Made by a program: the position numbers and the translations under genes. The notes under the pieces were generated by a model. The model did no database searches. It saw only the letters and a list, made by a program, of their open reading frames with translations, and was not told where the DNA came from. From assembly GCF_902635505.1 (NCBI RefSeq), contig NC_045426.1, forward strand, positions 331,504,374 through 331,568,373: DNA of 64,000 nucleotides. The letters run 5' to 3'. Origin of the DNA: Sarcophilus harrisii (Eukaryota; Chordata; Mammalia; Dasyuromorphia; Dasyuridae). This document shows, in pieces, positions 48,940-61,966 of this stretch (position 1 is the first letter of the stretch; every line of letters starts with the position of its first letter).

Positions 48940-50175
48940 CATTCTTTTCATTCTAGAATTATACTATTTTGCTAAGAAAGTTTCTTTTAGTTGTACTCCT
49001 TCATCCCATCATAAATTTTTCTTTCTAGAATATTGTTTCTCAAGCTATTTACTCATGGTACAATTCTAAATTAGGTGGCTCCTTAGTGTTTTAATATTTT
49101 CTTTTTGGATGCTTGAAGTATTTTTTCTTTGCCCTAAAAGCTCTGAATTTTGGACATAATATTCCAGGGGTATTTTCATTTTGGAATTTCTTTCAGGAGA
49201 TTATTATTAAGTTCTCTTTATTCTTTGATTCTAACAGCTCTGGGAAGTTTCCTTTTAAGACTTCTTGAAACATAATGATTATGTTCTTTTTTTTTGTCAG
49301 GTTAGTTCAATGATTCTTCAATTTTTTCTTCTCTATTTGTTTTCTAGGTCAATTGCATTTGGTAAGAGTTATCTTACATTTTCTTCATTATTCAATTATT
49401 TGGCTATATTTTCATATTTTAATATCTCATTGAGCTTCTGTTTGGTCCATTTAAATTTTCATAGAGCTTGTTGCTTGAATTAGATTTTTTAATTTCATAT
49501 CCAAAACTAAGAAATCTCTTTCCAGTTCTTTCTGGCATAATTCTCATTACTTTTTCCAATTTTCCTCTAACATTCATTTTATTTATAAAAATATTTTTAT
49601 CTTTTTAAAAACCTTTGCAACAACTGTCTTAACAATTCTAATTGAATTTGTGACTAATCTGTGTTTTCTTTTGAGACTTTGCTATTAAATATTTTGGAAT
49701 AATTCTCTCTCTTCTTTTCCTTCTCTCTCTTTCCCTCTCTCTCCTTATCTTTTTGCATTTTTGTCAAATATTCTTGTGAACATAATAACTCTCTCTTCCA
49801 TCTTCCTTAGATCTGTGACCAAGGAGTGGGTAAGGAGAGACAAAGCTAAATAGTTGAGTATTCTTCCATACTACAAATGAGGTCTCAGTAAGCAAATATG
49901 ACCTTTTCTATACCTTGGGCACAGTCCCAGTCTTCTTTCAGTCTCTGGGTGCTGAAATAAAACACCTCATGTGCTTCTGGCCAGTCTCTATGCTCAGTGT
50001 ATATGGACCTCTTTGTCTTCCTATGCTGACTCTGACCTAGAAAAATGACTGACTTTTTCTTGGATCAATGTCATTTGTTTTCTAGATCTGTTTGAAATTG
50101 TATTTTGGAGGGTAGAAGCTCACTATATTTCTCCTTGCTACTTTTCATCTTGGTTACGCCCTCCACGACTTCATT
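48940..50175 (-). mobile_element. L1 5' UTR/ORF1 piece, minus strand
   Basis: 'AATATTCCAGGGGTATTTTC', 'GGTTAGTTCAATGATTCTTC', 'TTTTCTAGGTCAATTG' and a right end 'CTACTTTTCATCTTGGTTAC', GCCCTCC are antisense marsupial L1 5' end and ORF1 words. The left part (to 49285) is present in unit 2 at 62980-63285, so this L1 predates the duplication. Confidence 0.75.
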
Positions 50176-50454
50176 TTCTAGACAATCATTAAAAATCCTT
50201 TTAATAGTATTTTTTAGAATTTTTTCAGGTTACAAAATCATGCTTATTGATCTATTGGGTGAAATTACTTCTTTCTTCTCTTTTTGGATGCAAATACTTT
50301 TCATAATCAATGATTTCTCTCATTCTAATTGTATAAATTTTGTTTAGAATATGATTATTTCAATTGTGGGTAAAAGAAATTATTTATTTTGCCTTTAATG
50401 AAAGTCTCTCTGAAGATTACAAAAACATCACAGCATACTTTATAGTTGGAACAC

Positions 50455-50650
50455 TGAGGTGATATAGGGTATAAAGCAGTGAAGTGAAGAAGATAGGAAT
50501 TAAAATACAGCCTTTCACACTTACTAGCTATGTCATTCTGGGTAAGTCATTTTATCTCTATTTGCCCAAGTTCCTCCTATGCAAAATGAGAACATCCTGG
50601 AGAAGGAAATGTCAAACCACTTCAGCCACTTTGCAAAAAAAACCTCCACA
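50455..50650 (+). mobile_element. MAR1-like SINE
   Basis: 'AAGAAGATAGGAATTAAAAT', 'CACTTACTAGCTATGTCATT', 'TGGGTAAGTCATTTTATCTC' and 'GGAGAAGGAAATGTCAAACC' with 'ACTTCAGCCACTTTGC'. It is diverged, with no clear TSD. Confidence 0.8.
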
Positions 50651-50764
50651 GATTTTTTTCTAAGATGTTGCATATAGTCAAATTCATATATAGTCAAATA
50701 TGAATTAGCAAATGACAAGAGAAATAAGAACATTTTACTTAGGTATCATAATAATTCTATTAAG

Positions 50765-53700
50765 ACATGAGTTCAGGTGGTGGAGCCAGGATGGCAGAAG
50801 GTAGACATGTCTGTATTTCATCTCCTTCAAGTACCCCTTAGATCAACATCAGATCAAGCCTCTAAACTGATTTTGGAGTGACAGAACTCACAAATATTTG
50901 GAGCACAACAAATTTCCAAAAGAAGATACTTTGAAAGAAGTTCATAAAAAGTCTGTTTCAATAGAACAGAGTAGGAGGCAGCCAAGCCCACACTCAACAT
51001 AGGGAGCTGGGGCAGCGAGCCAGAGCAGGGAGTCAAGGCAGTGCAGCTTCCTCAAACTGGGAAATCTACTGAGAGGTGCTTAGGCTACTCTGTCCTGGTT
51101 ACAAGACAGTAGTTTGGCAGATTTGATGTGAAACACCCAAAGTAAATACAAAAGATAAACAGTGATCCTCAGAACCCAGAAGAATGGGGGATGTGGCCAT
51201 GCCTACACAGCACCAGTAGCTACCAGCCTCAGGGAAAACTAAATAGGCCGTTGAGTCTTTGCCTTAAGAGCAGATCTCAACCATTAAAAAAATGAGTAAA
51301 AAAGCAAAAATAACTCTGACCATAGACAGTTTTTATGTAGAAAGGGAAGAAGAAACCTCAAACCCTGAGGGTCCTAAAGGCAAATCATCTCCAGATGAAG
51401 CCCCACAGAGGCTTATTCCCCATTTCACAAGACTCTCTTAGAAGAATTCAAAAAGGATCTTAAAATAGAGAAGCAAAAATGGGGCAAGGAAATGAGATCT
51501 TTGCAAGAAGGTTTGGAAAAGGAAAATCAGAAATTGTCTGAAGAAAACTGAAAATAGATTTGATGAAATGGGAAAAAAACATGTAACTCCTTTCAAAATA
51601 GATATGAAATTGAAACCAATTCACTAAAAAACAAAATCTGTGAAATGGAAAAAATGCAATGAACAACACACCTCATTTAAAAGTTCAAATAAGCATGGAA
51701 TAAATAGAAGTGAATGACTCAATGAGATTTCAAGAATTAGTCAAACAAAACCAAAAAAAAAAAAGGGAAGAAAATGTAAAATACCTCACCGGATAGACAA
51801 CTGACCTGCAAAATACATCTAAGAAAGAAAATATAAGAATTATTGGATTTACTGAAAATCATGATTAAAAAAAAAGAGCCTAGACATCATCTTTCAGGAA
51901 ATCATCAAGTAAAAGTGCCTAGATGTCCTAGAATCAGGTGGTAAAATACACTTTGAAAGAACTCATAGATCACCTCCTGAAAGAGACTGCAAAATGAAAA
52001 CTCTAAGGATCATCATAGCTAAATTTCATAATTATCAAATCAAGTAGAAAATATTGCAAGCAGCCAGAAGGAAACAATTCAAATATCAAGAAGACACAAT
52101 CATGATTACCTAGAATCTAGCAGCTTCCATTTTAAAGAATTGAAGGGCATGGAATCTGAAATTCTGAAAGGCAAAGAAATTTGGATTGTAGCCAAAAATC
52201 AACTATCCAGCAAAATTGAGCATCATCTTTCAGGGGGAAAAAAAAAAACCATGGACATTCAATAAAAGAGGTGAACTTCATTTATTTCTGATGAAAAGAA
52301 TGGAGCTGAATAGAAAATTTGATCTTCAAATACAAAACTCAAGAGAAGCATGATAAGGTTAAAAAAGAAAAAAATAAATTTCTTTTAAAAGTTAAGAAGC
52401 TTATATCCCTATATGGGAAGAGGATATGTTTAACTCTTGAGAGCTGGATCTCTGTTATGGGTATACTTAGAGGATGCAGGTATAATTTGATTTTATTGTG
52501 ATGATATAATGAATAAACCATTAGAAGAAGAGGGAAAATGGAGTTAAAATGGGGTAAATTACATCTCATGAACAGGTAAAAATGATCTATTTCAATTGAG
52601 GGAAAGAAGAGAGGAATGAGAATTGTGTGTTTTACTCTCATTATATTTGGCTCAAAGACACATTTACCTACACAGAGAAGCTTGTTTCATCCCATAGGAA
52701 TGTAGGAGGGAAATGAGAAAAGAAAAGGGGGAGGCTAATAGATGGCAAAACAAAAGTAGACCGGGAAAGGTATAAAAAAGGGTGAGGGGTTGTAAAAGGG
52801 AAGAGCTGTTTGAGAAATGGGGTATTCGGTAACAAATACTGGGAAAATAAGGTGAAAAGAGAAGAGAAAAATATAACTAGGACAAAACAAGATGAAGGAA
52901 ATACAGAGTTGGTAATTTTATCTGTGAATGTGAAAGGGATGAACTCTTCTATAAAATGGAAAAAAAGATAGTAAATTGGATTAAACCTCAGAATTCTACA
53001 ATTTGTTGTTTACAAGACATGTAAAACAGTGATAGGTAGTAAAAAAGTAAAGGTAAAAGGCTGGAGCAGGATCTATTATGCTTCAGCTGATGTTAAAAAA
53101 AAAAAAAAAGGCAGAGGTAGCAATCCTGATCTCAGATCAAGCAAAAGCAAAAATTGATCTAATTAAAAGCCATAAGGAAGGAAACTACATTCTACTTAAG
53201 TGTACTATAGATAATGAAGTAATATCAATATTAAACATATAATTCACCAAGTGGTATAGCATCCAGGTTCCTAGAGGTAAAGTTAAGAGAGCTGAAAGAT
53301 GAATTAGACAGCAAAACTGTTTTAGTTGGGGATTTCAACCTTGCTCTCTCAGAACTAGATAAATTGAACTGCAAAATAAATAAGAAAGAAGTTAAGAAAG
53401 TAAATAGAATCCTATAAAAGTTAGGGATGATAGACTTTTGGAGAAAATTGAATAGAGACAGAAAAGAATATACTTTTTTCTCAGCAGTACATGAAACTTG
53501 CAAAAATTTGACCATGTATTAGGTCACAAACCCTCAAAGTCAAATGCAGAAAAGCAGGAAAAGTAAATGCATTTCCCTCAGATCATGATGTAATAAAAAT
53601 TACATGCAATAAAAGGCTAGGAGAAAATAGACAAAAAATTAATTGGAAATTAAATAACCTAATCCTAATGAATGAATGGGTGAAAGAAAAAATCAGACAC

Positions 53701-56700
53701 AATCACTAATTTCATCCAAAAGAATGACAATAATGAGACATCATACCAAATTTGTGGGATGCAGCCAAAGTGATAAGGGGAAATTTTATATCTCTCCATG
53801 CTTACTTGCACAAAATTGAGAAAGAAAAGATCAGTTAACTGAAATTGCAACTAAAAAAGCTAGAAAAATAATTAAATACTAAATTTGAAATTCTGAAAAT
53901 AAAAGGGGAAATTAATAAAATTGAATGTAAGAAAACTATTAAATTAAAAATAAAGCCAACAGTCAGTTTAATGAAAAACCAACCAGATAAACCTTTAGTT
54001 AATTTATTTAGAAAAAGGAAAGAAAAAAAAACAAATTGTTATTATGAAAAATTAAAAGGGAAAAGTTTCCACAATTGAAGCAGAAATTAGAGCAATACTT
54101 AGGAATTAAAAAATTGTCTCATTTTAAAAAAGGAAATAGAATAAACTATTAATTAACTCCCTAAGAAAAAACCCTCCAGGGACAGATGGATTTACATGTG
54201 AATTCTTCCAAACATTTAAAGAACAATTAATTCCAATATGATGCAAATTATTTGAAAAAATGGGGAAAGAAGGAGTCCTAAGAAATTTCTTTTATGTCAC
54301 AGATAAGGGATTGATACCTAAACTAGGTAGAGTTAAAATAGAGAAATAAAATTATAGACCAATTTCCCTAATGAATATTGATGCAAAAATCTTAAATAAA
54401 ATATTAGCAAGAGATTACAGAAAGTCATCTCCAGGATGATACACCGGGACCAAGTAGAATTTAAGCCAGGAATGCAGGGCTAGCTCAAAATTAGGAAAAC
54501 TATTAGCATAATTAAATATGTCAATAACAACAAAAAAAAATGATTATTTCAGTAGATACAGAAAAAGCATCTGACAAAATTCAATATCCATTCTTATTAA
54601 AAAGACCAGATCTCACCAGAGAATATAGGAATAAATGAAGTTTTTCTTAAAATGACCAATAACATCTATTTAAAACCATTAGCAAGCATCATATGTAATG
54701 GTGACAAACTGGAAACATTCCCAATAAGATTAAGGCTGAAATAAGGTTGTCCACTATTATCATTGCTATTGAATATTGTATTAGAAGTGTTAGTATGGCA
54801 ATAAAAGAAGAAAAAAGATATTAAAGGAATTAGAGTAGGTAATGAGTAACCAAATTATCATTCTTTGCAGATGATATGATGGTATATCTAGAGAATCCTA
54901 GAGAATCAACTAAAAAACACATAGACAAATTCACAACTTCAGCAAAGTTGCAGGATACAAAATAAATCCACAGAAATCATCCGCATTTTTATATATTACT
55001 AAAAAAGTCCAGTTTCATGTAATACAAAGAGAAATCCCATTTAAAATAACTGCTGATAATATAAAATAATTGGGAGTCTACCTCCCAAGGCAAAGTCAGG
55101 ATGTTCTAACACAATTACAATTACTTTCCACACAAATAAAGTTTTATCTATCATCTTAGAAAAATATCAAGTGCTCTTCAGTAGGCTGAGTGAATATAAT
55201 AAAAATGACATTACCTCAATTAATCTGCTTATTTAGTTCTATATCAACCAAACGTCTAAGAAATTATTTTACAGGTGTAGAAAAAAATAATAAAAAATTC
55301 ATCTGGAATAACAAAAGATCAAGAAGTTCAAGGGGATTCTTGAAACAAATGCAGATGAAACTGGCCTAGCTGTACCAGACCTAAAACTATATTATAAAGC
55401 AGTGGTCTAGAAAAACCATTTGGTAGGCTAAGAAACAGAGTAGCCAATTGTTACAGGCCAGAACTCTGTACATGAAAGACGGATTCTTACAAGGTGCTAA
55501 CTCAGTGGAATTGATAAGACAATAGTTATCTAGTTTAGCATGGTGATTAATAGTTCTCTAGATCAGTATGATTGATTTAATCTTACAACAAATAATGGTT
55601 CCCTAGTGATATAATGATTGATTTATACTCAGCATATAAACTGGGACAAACTCAGCCAGGGTGGAACTTAGAGACACATTTATTCTATTTCCCACCTTTG
55701 TGGTGGCTGGAGGCTGGAGCACAAACCCTCAGATTCAGAGACAGATTCATTCCATCACACACCACTGTGGTGGCTGGCCTGTCCTCTTGCATTTCCTTCA
55801 CTGAGATCAAGCTAGCCCAGGCCTCAGGCAAGGAGACAATAAAGAATTTGGACTTTAACACCTGGCTATTCTCATGGTGATTACTCTGGTGAAACAAAGG
55901 TTGCTCCAGAGACATCCAGAAAAGCAACCAGAACACTACAGCCAATCAGTGCAATAGATTAGGTTTACAGGACAAAAGAGTCAATGACTATAACTATGTA
56001 GTGTTTGACAAACCCAAAGACCCCAGCTTTTGGAATAAGAACTCACTATTTGACAAAAAATTGTTGGGAAAATTGGAAACTAGTATGGCAGAAAGTGGGT
56101 ACTGATCCATACCTAACACTATATTCCAAAATAAGGTCAAAAAGGGTTCATGATTTAGACATAAAGAGTGATATTATAAGCAAATTAGAATATCAAAGAG
56201 TAGTTTACCTCTCAGATCTGTGGGAAAGGAAGCAATTTGTGTCAAAAGAAGAACTTTAGTACATTATTGAATGCAAAATGGATAATTGTGATTTTATTAT
56301 TAAAAAGGTTTTGTATAAACAAAATCAATGCAGACAAAATTAGAAGGGAAGCAATAACCTGGAAAATTTTTTTACTTTCAAAGATTCTGATAAAGATCTC
56401 ATTTCTAAAACATATAGAGAACTGACAGAACTTTATAAAGATTCAAGCCATTATCCAATTGAGAAATGGTCAAAGAATATGAACAGACAATTTTCTTGAT
56501 AAAGAAACCCTTTCCAGACATATGAAAGGGTGCTCTAAATCATTATTGATCAGAGAAATGCAAATTAAGACAATTCTAAGGTACCACTATACACCTCTCA
56601 GATTGGCTAGGATGACAGGAAAAGATAATGACAAATGTTGGAGGGAATGTGGGAAGACTGGGACACTAATATATAGCAGGTGGAGTTGTGAACTGATTTA

Positions 56701-57445
56701 ACAATTCTGGAGAGCAATTTGGAACAATGCGTAAAGGACAATCAAAATATCCATCCCCTTTAATCCAACACTTTTTCTACTTGAAAGAAATGCACATTTG
56801 CAAAAATGCTTGTGGTAACCTTTTTTGTAGTGGCAAGAAACTGGAAATTGAGTGGATGTCCATCAATTAGAGAATGCTGAGTAAGTTATGGTATATGAAT
56901 GTTATGGAATATTATTGTTCTATAAGAAACGATCAGAAGGATGATTTCAGAGATGTTTGTAAAGAGTTACATAAACTTACGTTAAGTGAAATAAGCAGAA
57001 GCTGGAAATCATTGTACATAGCCACAAAAAGATTATATGATGATCAATTCTGATGGATGTGGCTCTTTTCAACAACAAGATGAGGCCAATTCCAATGATT
57101 TTGTGATGAAGAGAGCCTTCTACACCCAGAGAGAGGATGCTAGGAGCTGAGCGTGGATCACAACATAGCATTTTCACTCTTTTTGTTATATGCTTACATT
57201 TTGTTTTCTTTCTCATTTTTTTAACCTTTTTGATCTGATTTTTCTTGTGCAACAAAATATTTGTATAAATTTGTATACATATATTGCATCTAACATATTT
57301 TAACTTGTTTAACATCTGTTGGATCACTTGTCGTCTAGGAGAGGGGGTGGGTAGATGGGGAAAATTTGGAACACAAGGTTTTGCTAGGAAAGGTCAGTAT
57401 TGAAAAATTATCCCTGCATATGATTTGAAAATAAAAAAGTTTTTT
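50765..57445 (+). mobile_element. Near-full-length L1, plus strand, broken
   Basis: About 6.2 kb without the LTR at 55449-55940. The 5' end reads GTGGTGGAGCCAGGATGGCAG. ORF1 starts at 51292 (MSKKAKITLTIDSFYVEREEE) and continues to about 52310. ORF2 starts at about 52910 (LVILSVNVKGMN, endonuclease). The reverse transcriptase catalytic box FADD is intact at 54864-54875, and the C-terminal words and 3' UTR run to an A-rich end at about 57440. Stops and frame changes interrupt both ORFs, so it is not active. It separates OR unit 1 from unit 2. Confidence 0.9.
55449..55940 (+). mobile_element. Solo LTR (family 'C') with 6-bp TSD, inside L1
   Basis: Begins TGTTACAGG, ends AACACTACA, and contains a GACAATAAAGAA polyadenylation region. 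GCCAAT flanks it exactly at 55443-55448 and 55941-55946, and the L1 ORF2 text is continuous when it is removed. A 6-bp duplication suggests a class II (ERVK-like) integrase. It carries no genes. It is younger than the L1 it entered. Confidence 0.92.
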
Positions 57446-57479
57446 TTAAAGTTAAAAAATAATAAAAGAGTATGGAAGA

Positions 57480-57480
57480 T

Positions 57481-57511
<31 letters not shown>

Positions 57512-57548
57512 GATATATAGATATATGGATATCTATATATATATCATG
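57480..57548. repeat. (AT)n microsatellite
   Basis: A run of ATATAT with GATATATAG interruptions, between the L1 tail and the left edge of unit 2. Confidence 0.95.
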
Positions 57549-58454
57549 AAGATACTTCTTTAACTATCTTTTCAGGGCTCTAAGAAGGCTTAAATATACT
57601 AGCTTTTTTATTACTCATGTAAACAGTATAAGCTATATTTCCAAATCACAGGACTGCCCCCATAGTCAGTTAGCAAGAGATGGAAATATTTTTAAAATAA
57701 AAATTCAGGGAGTATATGCCTTCTCACTTTGGAATAAAAAAAAGACAATTTTCCAAAAAAGACTTAACTAATCTCAAAAGAGGAAAGACACAAAGCCTTA
57801 TTTCTTTTTGCTTCCTTAGGTAAAAATCTTTTTTTTAGTTATCATTCAGTATTACATCCCTTTACTTTATAGGCTCCATTGCTTAGATTCTAATCTTTTG
57901 ATTTTTTTGTTTTTGTGGCTCAGTCACAATAATTACAGTCGCAAATCTTTGATGAAGCCTCCATGTTTTATTCTGGTATACAAAGGGCTGAGAATCAAAA
58001 TCTTTTCTTCCAAGTCTAGAGACAATCCACTGTACCGAGAGTCTTTACTCCATGCACATTAAGGTTGATGAGGAAGTCATTATATTAAATTGTCAAGATT
58101 TCTTTATTGAATTTCAGTTCTGTAAATCAGTATATCTTTCACATAAACAAATAGAATAAATGCCAATGTTATTGATAAAAATGCTAAGGAATACATGAGA
58201 AAAAAATCAATTTTAGAGACAATTACAGAATTGCTTTTAGGACTCCATTTAAGAATTCTCTTTAAGTCTTGATGAATCTGGTAGTTGTTACTCATGGGAT
58301 CCACCCATTCTACTAGCAGTAACAAAGTCAATCCTACCACATATATGTCAATATTCTATTTTCATCACAAGGAAAATATGGGTTTTGTCATTAACTATTA
58401 GAAATGTAGACAAGCTAATCTAGACTAAGATTTGGATTCTTGCCCCTAGTTAAC

Positions 58455-59170
58455 TTTTATTAAGTATGTGCCGTGTTACCAAGCAATGTGCTAAGCACTA
58501 ACGATATAAAGGAAGTTAAAAAAACTTCTATTCTCAAGAAGTTTACAGTCTTATTGGGATAAGGAGTATAACATGCAAACAACGATGTACAAACAATATA
58601 TATGCAGAATACTTGCAGATAGAAGAAGGTGCTTATCTGAATGAAAAACTGAAAAAGTTTCTTGATATATGTTGTTCTCTAGCTGAGATTTGAAGGAAAA
58701 CAGGGAAACTAGGAACTAATACATCATTATGAAAGAGCAAAGTTCCATGAATGACAGATAGCTAGTAAAATTACTCACAATCAGAAGATAGAATCTTGTG
58801 AAAGGAATATTAAGGGCATCCCTATGGAATACAGAATGTATGGAAGTAGAGTAAGGTATAAGAAGATCTGAAGGCTAGGAAGGGGTGAGTTTATGAAGGG
58901 CTTTAAAGGCAAACAGAATTTAAAATTTGATTCAGAAAGTAATAGGGATATCTATAGTTTAATGAATAGGAAAATGACATGATCAGATCTATCTTTGTAA
59001 CATCACTTTGATAGCTGAGTGAAAGATTGACTGGAGTAGGAAGAGTATCAAATTAGGCAGATAAACCAGCAAATTAATTCTGTAGTCCAGTTTTGAGGTG
59101 ATGAGGACCTGAACCAGGGTGGTAGATTTATCAAAGAAGAAAAACCAGCATTGTCTTCCCAGCAAAGTAA
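58455..59170 (+). repeat. Old interspersed repeat, long copy
   Basis: Head 'TTATTAAGTATGTGCCGTGT', 'CAATGTGCTAAGCACTAACG', 'ACTTCTATTCTCAAGAAGTT', 'GAGATTTGAAGGAAAACAGG', 'AGTTTATGAAGGGCTTTAAA', 'GACATGATCAGATCTATCTT' and 'GAGGTGATGAGGACCTGAAC'. I know this word order from a very widespread mammalian repeat but cannot name it safely. It is shared with unit 1, so it is older than the duplication. Confidence 0.6.
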
Positions 59171-60116
59171 AGGAAATGTGGCAAATTAGGCTGAGTTACC
59201 CAGATAATTGCTTAAGTCTCTTGCTATTTGAGTTGGCAAAATGAAAACCAAGGGTCTTTCTTTTTTAAATATTTTAATGTGGCATTAATTAAAACAACAT
59301 AATAAGCTTTGTGTAATTAGACTTATGGCATTATCCATATATCATCCTAAACTTGTTAACTTCCAAATAGTTTCTACATACAACTTTAAATTACTTCTGG
59401 GAATACACAGAGTCCGTAAGCAACATTGGGATTCAAAACAGTGAAATGAGGAGGGGAGTTAAATTGACAGCTAGAACAAATAGTTATACTTTAAGAACTT
59501 TGCAGAGTCCACAGATAAAAATAAACATTTAAGCTTTATGGAAAAAATAATGCTACTTTCTTCTCTAAATATTGTCATGACACTAGGATGAAAGAGACAA
59601 CATTATGTTAAGTCTGGCAATATCTTGAAATATTTCTTAATTTGAATTATAAAAATCCAATCCTTAGTCCGATGATGAGTATTAAATATAATAGAAAACA
59701 GATGGCTATATAAACAAACATCATTAAAAACCATTTGCATTTGTATTGAAACTTAGGAAATTTAATTTAATTAAATTTAAATTTTTTTTTTGAAAGGTGG
59801 AATAACCTACCTAAGTGCCTTGGCATAAACTGAAAAGGAGTTCCGAATCTTACACAGAGATGTAAACAGAAATGTTCTATGTAGAATATGGAAGAATAAT
59901 TAGGAAAAATAAGATTATAAGGAACTACATATTGTGCCTGAGTTATGAGTAAATTCAATATATCATCCTCATAGTTATTGCAAAAAACCAAATGAAATAA
60001 AAATATGAAAATAGAGTGCCAGATACATATATACATATATGTATTTATGTTTATTTATTGCCAATGTTTTTAAATTTATCCTTAGCTGTATTTTCATGTA
60101 CCTGGAGTAATATACA

Positions 60117-60845
60117 CCTATAGAGGGCTACAGACAGTGGGGGAACTCTGGCGAGGGTATAAGACCCTTCAGTCCAGACCGAACATACTGACAATGACTG
60201 GTTTGACTCCCAATCTCCCCTAAGGGCTCTCAGCCTTCCGGAGGGCGTTACCACCTGTGTTCTACTTGAAGCAATGGATACTTACAGTAAAGAGAGGCAT
60301 TTACATATCAATAGCAGGAAACACTTGCACAGTGTGCTGTGGTGATATAAAGTTACTATAGTTAGCACTTGCTCAGTGTGATGTGATGATGTAATGATTC
60401 TCTAGTTACCACCTGTGATCTACTTGAAGCAAGGGATACTTATAGTAAAGAGAGGCATTTACATATCAATAGCAGGATGCTTATCATGCATTGTGTGGTA
60501 TGATAATGTAATGCTACTTAGCACTTGCTCAATATGATTTGATGATATAATGTTCTCTAGTTGGCACATGCTTAATGTGCTGTAATGATGTAATCATATT
60601 AAGATATTTAAGGGCTGAGAGGACTTGAAATAGACACTCCATCTTTGACATCCTTGTGAATCTCCTGCTTTCTTCATTCCTCCACTAAGACCAAGGACTT
60701 GAGCTGCTCCCCAAATCTTCCAGAGAGCTAATCTGGATGGTATATTTTGGCACCCCAGAGTAGAGGCTCTAGAAAGCATAATATATTTTGGCACCCCAAT
60801 TTAGGAACTCTAAAAAGCATACTACATTTTTGGTGCTCAAACAGG
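60117..60845 (+). mobile_element. LTR element (family 'B') with lysine-type PBS, specific to unit 2
   Basis: The LTR runs from TATAGAGGGCTACAG to about 60826 (ATACTACA), with internal repeats of 'GTGATGATGTAATGA'-like words. Directly after it, 60831-60849 resembles the primer-binding site complementary to lysine tRNA, as used by betaretroviruses and lentiviruses. A short LTR-end-like ACAGAAAGCTACTACA follows at 60850-60866. It is a fossil with no coding region. The paralogous site in unit 1 (about 44901) is empty. Confidence 0.75.
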
Positions 60846-61049
60846 AACCTACAGAAAGCTACTACATATACCTTAATTTTTGGTCACAGTTTTTCATTTT
60901 TTCCCAACATACCCTGAAGTACAGGATATGAAATTATAGGGGAAATGATTATAAGTTATTAGAAGTATAAAATCATTGACATTATGCAATTTCATTTTCT
61001 ATGAACTATGTCCTTCCCTGAATCCTAAAGGTAACCCAAATGCAATAAC

Positions 61050-61966
61050 ATGAACAAAGGGAATTATACTACTATTTCTCACTTTTTTTCTGGTTGGTCT
61101 TTCTCATCATCCAGATCTCTAGCTGTCTCTTTATATGCTTTGCCTAGTAATGTATCTAATAGCCCTATTAGGAAACAGAATCCTCATTATCATCAGCATA
61201 TTAGATCCCTACCATCACATTCCTATGTATTTTTCCCTTGGAAAAACTCTTCTTAGATATGTTACACATCCTGCTCTATTCCTTCAAGGCTTATAAATTT
61301 GATGTCTGAGAGAAAATCCATTTCCTTCATAGGATGTGTACCAAAAATGGTTATTTCTCTTGGCTTGGGCTGTACAGAGTGTGTGCTTCTGGCTGTGATA
61401 GTTTTTGACCGGTATGTTGCCATCTGCAATCCCCTAAGATACACCATTATAATGAATAAGGGACTATGTGTACAGATGGCCAATTGGATCTGGGTGTTAG
61501 GCTTTCTGTATTCCCTGCTCCTTACTCTGCTGGCTATGATGAGACCTTTCTGTGACATCATTGATCATATTGCCTGTGAGATCCTGGCCCTTCTCAAGCT
61601 TATCTATGGAGACATTCCCTTAATGTGTTTATCATGACAGCTGGAAATTTTGTTTTATTAGTTATACCTTTGCTCTTAATATTCTTCTCCTATGTCTTAA
61701 TCCTTTCACTATCCTGAAGATAAACTTGTGAAGGGATGAAGAAAGCCTTTTGTATCTGCTCAGTCCATCTAACTGTTGTGATCTTTTTCTATGGCTCAAC
61801 CCTTTTCATGTATATGAAGCCTCAATCAAAAGACACTGACTTCTGATGAACTCATTGGCCTATCTTACTGGGTAAGTGACCTCAGTACTGAACTCTATCA
61901 TGTATAGTCTGAGGAAGACTCTGAGGAGGTAAAAGATGGAAAAATCTGTGCTTGATGAGAAAGTGA
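61050..61966 (+). pseudogene. Olfactory receptor pseudogene, paralogue of the OR at 45081
   Basis: The ATG at 61050 and the stop TGA at 61964 are in the equivalent places, and the sequence aligns along its whole length with 45081-46022. Several small indels break the frame. For example, TM2 near 61255 lacks 'TCT' of the DICYT region and neighbouring bases. One base is lost near 61618, one near 61709, and two in the loop near 61837. The central part stays open at 61299-61637 and encodes [33 protein letters not shown] and [19 protein letters not shown] has become VIVFDRY. About 100 bases around DRY differ at only four sites from the intact gene. Confidence 0.93.

Larger units (their letters stand above)
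40203..49285 (+). repeat. Duplicated OR unit 1
   Basis: Paralogous with 57560-63285 in the same order and orientation. Anchors are GGTTCTAAGAAGGCTTAAAT at 40219 (GGCTCTAAGAAGGC at 57572), 'CTTCTCACTTTGGAAT', 'GGCATTATCCATA', 'CCTTGGCATGAACTGAA', the whole OR coding region and its 3' flank, and 'GCTCTGGGAAGTTTCC' at 49239 (63251). This unit has three extra insertions: L1 at 40905-42480, the nested L1s at 46316-48345, and the LTR at its left edge. About 850 bp at 43910-44760 has no counterpart in unit 2. Confidence 0.9.

Noticed and set aside
50765-57445. A possibly active full-length L1
   Set aside because: The length and FADD box are right, but both ORFs carry several stops and frame changes and an LTR splits ORF2.
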